Part shown: one piece after another, positions 32,596 to 39,987 of the stretch
Position numbering within the stretch: position 1 is the stretch's first letter
How the letters are laid out: the number at the start of each line of letters is the position of its first letter
From: Hymenobacter sp. BT559
GTDB taxonomy: Bacteria > Bacteroidota > Bacteroidia > Cytophagales > Hymenobacteraceae
Direction of reading: 5' to 3'
DNA: 64,000 bases
Assembly: GCF_016427535.1 (NCBI RefSeq)
Contig: NZ_JAELXV010000005.1
Location: 361,547-425,546 of the forward strand
Notes under the pieces: model-generated
Told to the model about the DNA's origin: nothing
The model's database searches: none
Seen by the model: the letters and a program-made list of their open reading frames with translations, nothing else
Program-made: the position numbers and the translations under genes

Positions 32596-33762
32596 ATGGC
32601 GACGCAAAAAATTCAGATTTTCGATACCACTCTCCGCGACGGCGAACAGGTGCCGGGCTGCAAGCTAAACCAGCAGGAGAAGCTAGTTATTGCCCGGCAG
32701 CTCGAAGCGCTCGGCGTTGATGTCATCGAGGCCGGCTTCCCGGTATCGAGCCCCGGCGACTTCGCTGCCGTAGCGGCCATTGCGGCCCAAACTACCGAAG
32801 CTACGGTGTGCGGCCTCACCCGCGCCGTCGAAAACGACATTCGGGTGGCCGCCGATGCCCTGCGCTCTGCCCGCCGCCCGCGCATCCACACCGGCATCGG
32901 TACCTCCGACCTACACGTGCAGCAGAAGCTGCGCACCACCCGCGAAGACGTAGTAGAGCGCGCTGTGGCTGCTGTGAAGCTCGCAAAGAGCTTCGTTGAA
33001 GACGTCGAGTTTTACGCCGAAGACGCGGGCCGCACCGACAATGAGTTTCTGGCCCGCGTGTGCGAGGCTGTGATTGCGGCTGGGGCCACAGTGCTCAACA
33101 TCCCCGATACCACTGGCTACTGCCTGCCCCACGAGTACGGCGCCAAGATTAAATACTTGTACGAGAACGTAAAAGGCATTGACCGGGCCATCCTCTCGAC
33201 GCACTGCCACAACGACCTAGGGCTGGCCACGGCCAACTCCATCGCGGGCGTGAGCAATGGCGCCCGCCAGATAGAGTGCACCATCAACGGTGTGGGCGAG
33301 CGCGCCGGCAATACCTCGCTCGAAGAGGTGGTGATGATACTGCGCCAGCACCCCACGCTCAACCTTTACACCGACGTCAACACCCGTCTGCTCACCGAAA
33401 CCTCGGCCCTCGTGTCGCACCTCATGAGCATGCCGGTGCAAGCCAACAAGGCCATTGTGGGCGCTAACGCCTTCGCGCACAGCAGCGGCATCCACCAGGA
33501 TGGCGTGATTAAGTGCCGCGAAACCTACGAAATTATTGACCCCAAAGAGGTTGGCGCCGTCGATTCGACCATCGTGCTCACGGCCCGCTCGGGTCGCGCT
33601 GCCCTCGCCTACCGCCTCCAGAAGCTGGGCTACAACCTAGAGCGCCCCGCTCTGAATGCGGCCTATGCCAGCTTCTTGCAGCTCGCCGACCGCCAGCGCG
33701 AAGTGATTGACAATGACTTACACATTCTTATCGAACAAGAAAAACTAGTAGCCATCGGCTAA
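32596..33762 (+). CDS. leuA: 2-isopropylmalate synthase, short form
   Basis: This 388-residue enzyme joins acetyl-CoA and 2-oxoisovalerate, the first committed step of leucine synthesis. The TIM barrel carries IFDTTLRDGEQVPGCKL (metal Asp and catalytic Arg), STHCHNDLGLATAN (HxH metal ligands) and NGVGERAGNTSLEEV. The protein stops after the connecting subdomain (SSGIHQDGV and on). It lacks the C-terminal regulatory domain of about 120 residues that binds leucine in longer LeuA proteins, so allosteric feedback is not expected by that route. It is first in the leu cluster. The 226-bp gap to leuC may hold another promoter. A homocitrate-synthase role is less likely in this context. Confidence 0.92.
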   Translation: MATQKIQIFDTTLRDGEQVPGCKLNQQEKLVIARQLEALGVDVIEAGFPVSSPGDFAAVAAIAAQTTEATVCGLTRAVENDIRVAADALRSARRPRIHTGIGTSDLHVQQKLRTTREDVVERAVAAVKLAKSFVEDVEFYAEDAGRTDNEFLARVCEAVIAAGATVLNIPDTTGYCLPHEYGAKIKYLYENVKGIDRAILSTHCHNDLGLATANSIAGVSNGARQIECTINGVGERAGNTSLEEVVMILRQHPTLNLYTDVNTRLLTETSALVSHLMSMPVQANKAIVGANAFAHSSGIHQDGVIKCRETYEIIDPKEVGAVDSTIVLTARSGRAALAYRLQKLGYNLERPALNAAYASFLQLADRQREVIDNDLHILIEQEKLVAIG

Positions 33763-33988
33763 TCGGGCTAAGGAAACGGGGTGGCAGGCGCTGCCAGTGG
33801 GTGGGAGCAGGGAAGTCAGGGGGTCGGGTTAACAACCCAATAACGCCATTCTTTCACACTCGTTGACACGACCAAAACTTCCCCCTGTTGCTTCGTTTCC
33901 TTAGCTTTTATTACTAACCTGTCATGCGTTACAAACTCAGCATGAGAGACGAAAGTGATAGTTACATTATTCTATTTCTACCCTACCC
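33763..33988. other. leuA-leuC intergenic region with bounding inverted repeat
   Basis: A 12-bp inverted repeat (GCTAAGGAAACG near 33767 and its complement near 33894-33905) encloses about 115 bp of G-rich then C-rich sequence. The right part contains GTTGCTTCGTTTCC, recalling the GCTTCG core of the other elements. Downstream, an ATG near 33923 opens a 24-codon frame ending inside the start of leuC, with YIILFLP near its end. It could be a coupling ORF but is not convincing as a leader. Confidence 0.4.
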
Positions 33989-35383
33989 ATGCCGCGCACA
34001 TTAGTTGATAAAATATGGGATGCCCACGTCGTTCGCTCCATCGCGAGCGGGCAGGACGTGGTGTACATCGACCGCCACCTGATTCATGAAGTAACCAGCC
34101 CCCAGGCTTTTGATGAAATAGCGGCGCGCGGCCTAGAGCTGTTTCGCCCCAACCAGATTATCGCCACGGCCGACCACAACGTGCCGACCCTCAACCAGCA
34201 TCTGCCCATCGCGGAGCCGCTCTCGCGCTCGCAGGTAGACAAGCTGACCGAGAACTGCCAGAAATATGGTATTGAATTGTACGGCCTAGGTCATCAGCGC
34301 CAAGGCATTGTGCACGTTATCGGGCCGGAGCTGGGTTTGACCCAGCCGGGCCTGACGATGGTGTGCGGCGACAGCCACACCAGCACGCACGGCGCGTTTG
34401 GCGCCATTGCTTTCGGTATCGGCACCAGCCAGGTAGCGCAGGTAATGGCCTCGCAGTGCCTGCTGCTCACGCGCCCCAAGCGGATGCGTGTAGCGGTAGA
34501 AGGTGATTTGCGGCCCGGAGTTACGGCCAAAGACTTGATTCTATACATCATCGCGCAACTCGGCACGGGTGGTGCTACCGGCTACTTTGTAGAATACGCG
34601 GGCAGCGCGGTGCGCAGCCTGAGCATGGAAGGCCGCATGACGGTCTGCAACATGAGCATCGAGATGGGTGCCCGCGGTGGCCTCATCGCCCCCGATGCTA
34701 CCACGTTTGCTTATGTAGAGGGCCGGCCCTTCGCTCCCAAAGGTCAGGCGTGGAACAACGCTGTAGCTTACTGGGAAACGCTGTATTCGGACGAGGACGC
34801 GGTATTTGACGCTGAGTTTGTATACGACGCGGCCGACATCACGCCGATGATAACCTACGGCACGAACCCTGGCATGGGCATTCCGCTCACCGGCAACGTG
34901 CCCAGCCAGGTGCCCGACGCCGAGGCTGAGAGCTTCGACAAATCGCTGAAGTACATGGGCTTCGAGCGCGGCGAATCGCTCCTAGGTAAGCAAATCGACT
35001 ACGTATTCATTGGCAGTTGCACAAACTCGCGCATCGAGGACCTGCGCACGGTAGCCGCCTACGTGCAGGGCAAGCATAAGGCCGGGCACGTGGAGGCCAT
35101 CATCGTGCCTGGCTCTAAGCAGGTAGAGCAGCAAGCCATTGCCGAAGGCATTGACAAGATTCTGGCCGAAGCTGGCTTTGAACTGCGCGAGCCGGGTTGC
35201 AGCGCCTGCCTGGCTATGAACGAGGACAAGATTCCGGCCGGCAAGTACTGCGTGGCTACCTCCAACCGCAATTTCGAAGGCCGCCAAGGCCCAGGCTCGC
35301 GCACGCTGCTGGCCTCGCCGCTGGTGGCCGCCATCACGGCCGTGCAGGGCCGCATCGTTGACATTACGCAGTATTTGAACTAA
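33989..35383 (+). CDS. leuC: 3-isopropylmalate dehydratase large subunit
   Basis: This 464-residue aconitase-family protein isomerises 2- to 3-isopropylmalate together with LeuD. Seen are TVCGDSHTSTHGAFGAIAFGIGTSQ-type substrate loops and the three iron-sulfur Cys residues (VCGDSH, IGSCTNSRIEDLR and PGCSACLAMN) that hold the [4Fe-4S] cluster. The length is normal. The stop and the leuD start overlap in TAATG, so the two subunits are translationally coupled. Confidence 0.96.
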   Translation: MPRTLVDKIWDAHVVRSIASGQDVVYIDRHLIHEVTSPQAFDEIAARGLELFRPNQIIATADHNVPTLNQHLPIAEPLSRSQVDKLTENCQKYGIELYGLGHQRQGIVHVIGPELGLTQPGLTMVCGDSHTSTHGAFGAIAFGIGTSQVAQVMASQCLLLTRPKRMRVAVEGDLRPGVTAKDLILYIIAQLGTGGATGYFVEYAGSAVRSLSMEGRMTVCNMSIEMGARGGLIAPDATTFAYVEGRPFAPKGQAWNNAVAYWETLYSDEDAVFDAEFVYDAADITPMITYGTNPGMGIPLTGNVPSQVPDAEAESFDKSLKYMGFERGESLLGKQIDYVFIGSCTNSRIEDLRTVAAYVQGKHKAGHVEAIIVPGSKQVEQQAIAEGIDKILAEAGFELREPGCSACLAMNEDKIPAGKYCVATSNRNFEGRQGPGSRTLLASPLVAAITAVQGRIVDITQYLN

Positions 35384-35979
35384 TGGAAAAATTTCAAACC
35401 CTGCACACTACCGGCCGGCCGCTGCCGTTGGAAAACGTTGATACCGACCAGATTATTCCGGCCCGGTTTCTGAAAGCAACTACCCGCGAGGGCTTTGGCG
35501 AAAACCTGTTTCGCGACTGGCGCTACAACGCCGACGGCTCGCCCAAGGCCGACTTCGTGCTGAATAACCCGCGCTACAGCGGTCAAATTTTGGTAGCCGG
35601 CAAAAACTTCGGCTGCGGCTCTAGCCGTGAGCACGCCGCTTGGGCGCTCTACGATGCTGGTTTTCGCACTGTCATTTCGAGCTACTTCGCCGATATCTTT
35701 CGGGGTAATGCTTTGAATACTGGCCTGCTGCCTTTGCAAGTGAGCGACGAAGTGTTGGCACGCTTGCTAGCTGCCATTGAGGCTGACCCGACCCTAGAAC
35801 TCGTTGTAGACCTGCCCGCCCAAACGCTCGCCGTGCCGGCCTGGGGCGAAACCTTCAGCTTCGCTATCGACCCCTACAAAAAGGAGTGCCTGATTAACGG
35901 CTACGACGACATCGACTTTTTAGTAAATCAAAAATCGGCCATTGAGGCCTACGAACAACAACGCGCATGGACATGGTAA
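35383..35979 (+). CDS. leuD: 3-isopropylmalate dehydratase small subunit
   Basis: This 198-residue swivelling subunit of isopropylmalate isomerase has the family signatures NVDTDQIIPARFLK and GKNFGCGSSREHAAWAL. It overlaps leuC by one base and leuB by 13 bp (or 7 bp if leuB starts at 35973), placing it firmly in the leuCDB operon. Confidence 0.96.
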   Translation: MEKFQTLHTTGRPLPLENVDTDQIIPARFLKATTREGFGENLFRDWRYNADGSPKADFVLNNPRYSGQILVAGKNFGCGSSREHAAWALYDAGFRTVISSYFADIFRGNALNTGLLPLQVSDEVLARLLAAIEADPTLELVVDLPAQTLAVPAWGETFSFAIDPYKKECLINGYDDIDFLVNQKSAIEAYEQQRAWTW

Positions 35980-37088
35980 CTAAGAAAATAGCCTTGCTGC
36001 CCGGCGATGGCATCGGGCCGGAAGTCTGTCGACAGGCCGTGAAAGTGCTCGACGCCGTAGCCGAGCGCTTTGGCCACCGCTTTGAGTTTACCTCGCACCT
36101 CGTGGGTGCCTGCGCCATCGATGCTACCGGCAACCCGCTGCCCGATGAGACCCTCGCTGCCTGCCGCGCCTCCGACGCGGTGCTCTTCGGCGCCATCGGC
36201 GACCCGAAGTACGACAACGACCCGACCGCCAAAGTGCGCCCCGAGCAGGGCTTGCTGAAGATGCGCAAGGAACTGGGCTTGTTTGCCAACATCCGGCCCG
36301 TAACGGCCTACAAGGCGCTGCTGAAGCATTCGCCACTGAAGTCGGACCGCATCGAAGGCACCGACTTAGTGATTTTCCGGGAACTGACGGGCGGCATCTA
36401 CTTCGGCGGCAAGGGCCGGGCCGAAGATGGCTCGGCGTACGATAACTGCACTTACTCGCGCGCCGAGATTGAGCGCATTGCGCACCTTGCGTTTCAGTCG
36501 GCCGATAGCCGCCGCAAACACCTGACGCTAGTAGATAAGGCCAACGTACTGGAAACCTCACGCTTGTGGCGCGAAGTGGTGCAGGAAATTGCCCCTAGCT
36601 ACCCCGAAGTGGCCGTTGATTATCTGTTCGTGGATAACGCCGCGATGCAAATTATCATCAACCCCAAACAGTTCGACGTGATGCTGACCGAGAACATGTT
36701 CGGCGACATCATTTCGGACGAAGCCTCGGTAATTGCCGGTTCAATGGGCCTACTACCCTCGGCCTCGGTGGGCGCCGAAGTAGCGGTGTTTGAGCCTATT
36801 CACGGCTCTTACCCACAGGCCAAGGGCAAAGGCATTGCCAACCCGTTGGCTGCCATCCTCTCGGCCGCTATGCTGCTCGACCACCTAGGGCTGGCTGCCG
36901 AAGCCGAACTGGTGCGCGAAGCCGTGGACGAGGCTTTGACCAACCAAATTCTGACGCCTGAGCTGAACCCTACGGCGCCCTACACCACCGAGCAGGTGGG
37001 TAGCTACGTGGCCTTCTGGATTGCCGACTCAAACGAGCAGCAGTGGAACGCCCACAACATCGCGGTAGGCGTGAGCACGATTATCTAA
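35967..37088 (+). CDS. leuB: 3-isopropylmalate dehydrogenase
   Basis: This 373-residue NAD-dependent enzyme oxidises and decarboxylates 3-isopropylmalate to 2-oxoisocaproate. Seen are the N-terminal LLPGDGIGPEV, the substrate Arg residues in RPEQGLLKMRKELGLFANIRP, and the NMFGDIISDEASVIAGSMGLLPSAS signature with its metal-binding Asp residues. A second ATG at 35973, inside ATGGTAA with the leuD stop, is an equally good start. A palindromic repeat and the ilv control region follow the stop. Confidence 0.96.
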   Translation: MDMVTKKIALLPGDGIGPEVCRQAVKVLDAVAERFGHRFEFTSHLVGACAIDATGNPLPDETLAACRASDAVLFGAIGDPKYDNDPTAKVRPEQGLLKMRKELGLFANIRPVTAYKALLKHSPLKSDRIEGTDLVIFRELTGGIYFGGKGRAEDGSAYDNCTYSRAEIERIAHLAFQSADSRRKHLTLVDKANVLETSRLWREVVQEIAPSYPEVAVDYLFVDNAAMQIIINPKQFDVMLTENMFGDIISDEASVIAGSMGLLPSASVGAEVAVFEPIHGSYPQAKGKGIANPLAAILSAAMLLDHLGLAAEAELVREAVDEALTNQILTPELNPTAPYTTEQVGSYVAFWIADSNEQQWNAHNIAVGVSTII

Positions 37089-37090
37089 CC

Positions 37091-37159
37091 GTTGCGCGGA
37101 CTTTGTAGTCCGCACAACGGCGGCTTCTACACCATCGCGGAATACAAAGTCCGCGCAAC
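37091..37159. repeat. Palindromic element of the GCGCGGACTTTGTAGTCC family
   Basis: The outer arms GTTGCGCGGACTTTGTA (37091-37107) and its exact complement (37143-37159) enclose a third copy: GTCCGCACAAC follows the left arm, so it can also fold on itself. Two alternative hairpins are therefore possible. The same motif occurs between ilvN and ilvC (42374-42394). It begins just past the leuB stop. Confidence 0.75.
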
Positions 37160-37208
37160 ATTTTGCAATAAAAACGCCCACTTCAGTGAAAAAGCTCGCA
37201 ACTAGCTG

Positions 37209-37216
37209 TATGTTTG
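37209..37216 (+). promoter_or_regulatory. Putative -7 promoter box of the ilv operon
   Basis: TATGTTTG matches the Bacteroidota -7 element TAnnTTTG exactly and ends 4 bp before the first leader-peptide ATG (37221). No convincing -33 TTG is seen at the expected distance. If functional, transcription would start at or next to the ATG, making the leader ORF leaderless or nearly so. Confidence 0.55.
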
Positions 37217-37220
37217 CGCT

Positions 37221-37298
37221 ATGCACCAGCAGCTGTTCGTCATTATTAGCGTCATCACCGTGATTATTTCACGGGGAGCGAGGATGCTATGCAGCTAG
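37221..37298 (+). CDS. ilv operon leader peptide 1
   Basis: A 25-codon ORF begins MHQQ and contains the run LFVIISVITVII, that is three Val, five Ile and one Leu in 12 codons. It then ends with a basic stretch and a TAG at 37296-37298. Its last part (GAGGATG, 37280-37286) is complementary to CATCCTC (37323-37329), the left arm of the following terminator. Stalling at Val/Ile codons could expose or hide this segment. Control codons, terminator and competing stem, upstream of ilv biosynthesis genes, are the hallmarks of attenuation. Confidence 0.75.
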   Translation: MHQQLFVIISVITVIISRGARMLCS

Positions 37299-37320
37299 GG
37301 TAACCACCCATTTGCCGCCG

Positions 37321-37348
37321 GCCATCCTCACCCAGGATGGCTTTTTTT
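37321..37348 (+). terminator. Attenuator terminator 1 of the ilv operon
   Basis: GCCATCCT (37321-37328) pairs with AGGATGGC (37334-37341) across a 5-nt loop, followed by seven T (37342-37348). The left arm can instead pair with GAGGATG at 37280-37286 in leader ORF 1, forming a competing antiterminator. Confidence 0.82.
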
Positions 37349-37374
37349 ATGACCGCTTTTTCTCAATTTTAGTC

Positions 37375-37428
37375 ATGCGCTGTTTCCTACTACCAGTCGT
37401 CATTATTATTCCTACCCTGGCGGGCTAG
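37375..37428 (+). CDS. ilv operon leader peptide 2
   Basis: A 17-codon ORF encodes MRCFLLPVVIIIPTLAG: three Leu, two Val and three Ile. It stops at TAG 37426-37428. It shares the DNA string GTCGTCATTATTA with the similar part of leader 1 (TCGTCATTATTAG), which suggests duplication. The segment GCGGGCTAG at its end (37420-37428) is perfectly complementary to CTAGCCCGC (37459-37467), which spans the base and loop of the second terminator. It lies between terminator 1 and terminator 2. Confidence 0.75.
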   Translation: MRCFLLPVVIIIPTLAG

Positions 37429-37451
37429 CAGGTACTTCTTATGCCAAAGAA

Positions 37452-37485
37452 AACCTTCCTAGCCCGCTGGCAGGAAGGTTTTTTT
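37452..37485 (+). terminator. Attenuator terminator 2 of the ilv operon
   Basis: AACCTTCCT pairs with AGGAAGGTT around a loop with an inner GCC/GGC, followed by a run of T to 37485. The 9-bp alternative pairing of its 37459-37467 segment with the end of leader ORF 2 would break the stem. It lies about 40 bp before the methyltransferase start. Confidence 0.82.
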
Positions 37486-37526
37486 AGAGCCTTGTCGAAA
37501 ATAAGCACGTATTCACACGCTTGAAA

Positions 37527-38219
37527 ATGAACACTATAGAAGCCCAATTCAATCAAATAGCGGCGAAGTACGACCAGCAGCGGCCGTACCTGATTCCGTG
37601 TTTTGATGACTTATATGGTGCGGCAAATGCGCTACTGGCCAACCGGCCGCAAGCGCGCACGGTGCTAGATGTAGGCGCGGGCACGGGGCTCTTTTCCTAC
37701 TTCCTCTATCAGCAGCGGCCCGACCTAGAGTTTACGCTCGTGGACCTAGCGCCGGAGATGCTAGCGGTAGCGCGGCAGCGGTTCGCAGGCTTACCGGGCT
37801 TCACCTTTCAAGAGCTGAATGTGGCTACCCAGCCCCTACCGGGCAGCTACGATGTAGTGATTTCGAGCTTGGCCATTCACCACCTACCCGATGCGGAGAA
37901 GGCAGCGCTTTACCAACGCATTTACAGCGCATTAAATCCTGGTGGCTTGTTCATTAATGCTGACCAAGTACTAGGACGCACGGTCGGTTTCGACGCGTTT
38001 AACCGCCAGCACTGGGCGCGCACCGTCCAAGCATCAGGCTTACCCGAGGAAGCTATCGAGCGAGCCTTCGAGCGCATCAAGCTGGATGACTTTGGCACCC
38101 TGGAGGCCCAGCTGCAGATGCTGGAAACAGCCGGCTTTCAAGAAGTCGACTGCGTGTACAAGAACTTAAGTTTTGCGGTGCTTGCCGCCGTGAAAGACAA
38201 CATAACCCACTGGAATTGA
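37527..38219 (+). CDS. Class I SAM-dependent methyltransferase
   Basis: This 230-residue protein has the Rossmann-type SAM site TVLDVGAGTGLFSYFL (motif I) and FTLVDLAPEMLAVARQRF (acidic residue of motif II). YDVVISSLAIHHLPDAEKAALYQRIYSALNPGGLFINAD covers motifs III and IV. The substrate is unknown; it resembles small-molecule methyltransferases of the UbiE/Tam type. It lies between the attenuators and ilvD, 50 bp from the latter, so it should be co-regulated with branched-chain amino acid synthesis. The start at 37527 (ATG) is preferred over TTG 37521. Its GC content looks lower than that of ilvD. Confidence 0.85.
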   Translation: MNTIEAQFNQIAAKYDQQRPYLIPCFDDLYGAANALLANRPQARTVLDVGAGTGLFSYFLYQQRPDLEFTLVDLAPEMLAVARQRFAGLPGFTFQELNVATQPLPGSYDVVISSLAIHHLPDAEKAALYQRIYSALNPGGLFINADQVLGRTVGFDAFNRQHWARTVQASGLPEEAIERAFERIKLDDFGTLEAQLQMLETAGFQEVDCVYKNLSFAVLAAVKDNITHWN

Positions 38220-38268
38220 TGCGGCCTGCGCCCTAGCACTACGCACCAAACACTACGCACTAAGACAC

Positions 38269-39987
38269 ATGGCACTCAATAAATTCAGCCGCATCTATAC
38301 CCAAGACGACAGCTTGCCCGCCTCGCAGGCCATGCTTATCGGTGCGGGCTTGTCGGATGCGGATTTGCGCAAGCCATTCGTGGGCATCTGCTCCACGGGC
38401 TTCGAGGGCAACACCTGCAACATGCACCTCGACGGCCTAGCCGATGAGGTGAAGCGTGGCGTGGCCGCCCAGGGGCTGGTAGGGCTGCGCTTCAACACCA
38501 TCGGCGTGAGCGACGGCATCACGAATGGCAACGCGGGCATGCGCTTTTCGCTGGTGTCGCGGGAGATAATTGCCGATTCGATTGAGGCCATGGCGGGCGC
38601 GCACTACTACGACGCCATTGCCACGGTGGTGGGCTGCGATAAGAACATGCCGGGTGCCCTCATCGCCATGGCGCGGCTGAATCGGCCGTCGCTGATGGTG
38701 TACGGTGGCACCATCCGGGGCGGCGAGTTTAAGGGGCAGCAGCTCAACATTGTATCGTGCTTTGAGGCCTACGGCAAGAAGGTAAACGGGCAGATTTCGG
38801 AGGAAGACTACCAGGGCATCATCCACAATGCGTGCCCTGGGCCGGGCGCCTGCGGTGGCATGTACACCGCCAACACCATGGCCGCCGCTATCGAAACCCT
38901 AGGGATGACGGTGCCGGCCTCCTCGTCGCTACCCGCCGAGAGCAGCGCAAAAGTGCAGGAATGCCTCGACACGGGCGCCTACCTGCGCCGCTTGCTGGAG
39001 CTGGACTTGAAGCCCCGCGACATCCTGACCCGCGAGGCGTTTGAGAATGCGATGGTGGTGATAACGGTCCTCGGCGGCTCAACCAATGCCGTGCTGCACC
39101 TCATCGCCATTGCCCACGCGGCCGGTGTGCACCTCACCATGGAGGATTTTCAGGCCGTCAGCAACCGCGTACCGGTGCTGGCCGACCTCAAGCCGAGCGG
39201 CAAGTACCTGATGGAGGATTTGTCGAAAATCGGGGGCGTGCCCGCCGTGCAGCGCACCTTGCTCGACTACGGCTTGCTGAATGGTGACCTCATGACCGTG
39301 ACTGGCCGCACGCTGGCCGAGAACCTTGCCGATGTAAAGCCCCTAGGTGCCGAGCAAGACCTGCTGCGGCCCCTCGACCAACCCATCAAGGCCGACGGGC
39401 ACATCCAGATGCTGTACGGCAACCTCGCTACCAAGGGCAGTGTGGCCAAAATCAGCGGCAAGGAAGGCTTGCGGTTTGAAGGCCCGGCCATTGTGTTCAA
39501 CTCGGAAGAAGAACTAAACCAAGGCATTACGGAGCACAAAATCCAGCCCGGCCAGGTGGTCGTGATTCGCTACGTCGGGCCGAAAGGCGGGCCGGGCATG
39601 CCCGAAATGCTAAAGCCGACCTCCGCCATCATGGGCGCCGGCCTAGGTGACAAAGTGGCCCTGATAACTGACGGACGCTTCTCGGGCGGCACCCACGGCT
39701 TCGTAATTGGCCACGTTTGCCCCGAAGCCTTCGACGGGGGCGGGCTGGCGCTGGTAGAAGATGGTGACTGGATTATCCTCGACGCCACCGCAAACACCAT
39801 CAACGTGCAGCTTAGCGACGAAGAATTAGCCGCCCGCCGTGCTGCCTGGCAGCGTCCGCCGCTGCCCGCCAAGCAGGGCGTACTTCTCAAATATATCCGC
39901 ACCGTGAGCGACGCCAGCCACGGCTGCATCACTGATTTAGTAGAAGAAAATTATGTCAACGCAGACCTTAGCCCAGCCCGCCGCTAG
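38269..39987 (+). CDS. ilvD: Dihydroxy-acid dehydratase
   Basis: This 572-residue iron-sulfur enzyme dehydrates dihydroxyisovalerate and dihydroxymethylvalerate to the 2-oxo acids of valine and isoleucine. Cluster Cys residues are seen in EGNTCNMHL, VVGCDKNMPGALIAM and CPGPGACGGMYTANTMAAA. GSTNAVLHLIAIAHAAG and the C-terminal DGRFSGGTHGFVIGHV...PEA signature are also present. The length is normal. Its 3' end overlaps ilvB by 35 nt. Confidence 0.96.
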   Translation: MALNKFSRIYTQDDSLPASQAMLIGAGLSDADLRKPFVGICSTGFEGNTCNMHLDGLADEVKRGVAAQGLVGLRFNTIGVSDGITNGNAGMRFSLVSREIIADSIEAMAGAHYYDAIATVVGCDKNMPGALIAMARLNRPSLMVYGGTIRGGEFKGQQLNIVSCFEAYGKKVNGQISEEDYQGIIHNACPGPGACGGMYTANTMAAAIETLGMTVPASSSLPAESSAKVQECLDTGAYLRRLLELDLKPRDILTREAFENAMVVITVLGGSTNAVLHLIAIAHAAGVHLTMEDFQAVSNRVPVLADLKPSGKYLMEDLSKIGGVPAVQRTLLDYGLLNGDLMTVTGRTLAENLADVKPLGAEQDLLRPLDQPIKADGHIQMLYGNLATKGSVAKISGKEGLRFEGPAIVFNSEEELNQGITEHKIQPGQVVVIRYVGPKGGPGMPEMLKPTSAIMGAGLGDKVALITDGRFSGGTHGFVIGHVCPEAFDGGGLALVEDGDWIILDATANTINVQLSDEELAARRAAWQRPPLPAKQGVLLKYIRTVSDASHGCITDLVEENYVNADLSPARR

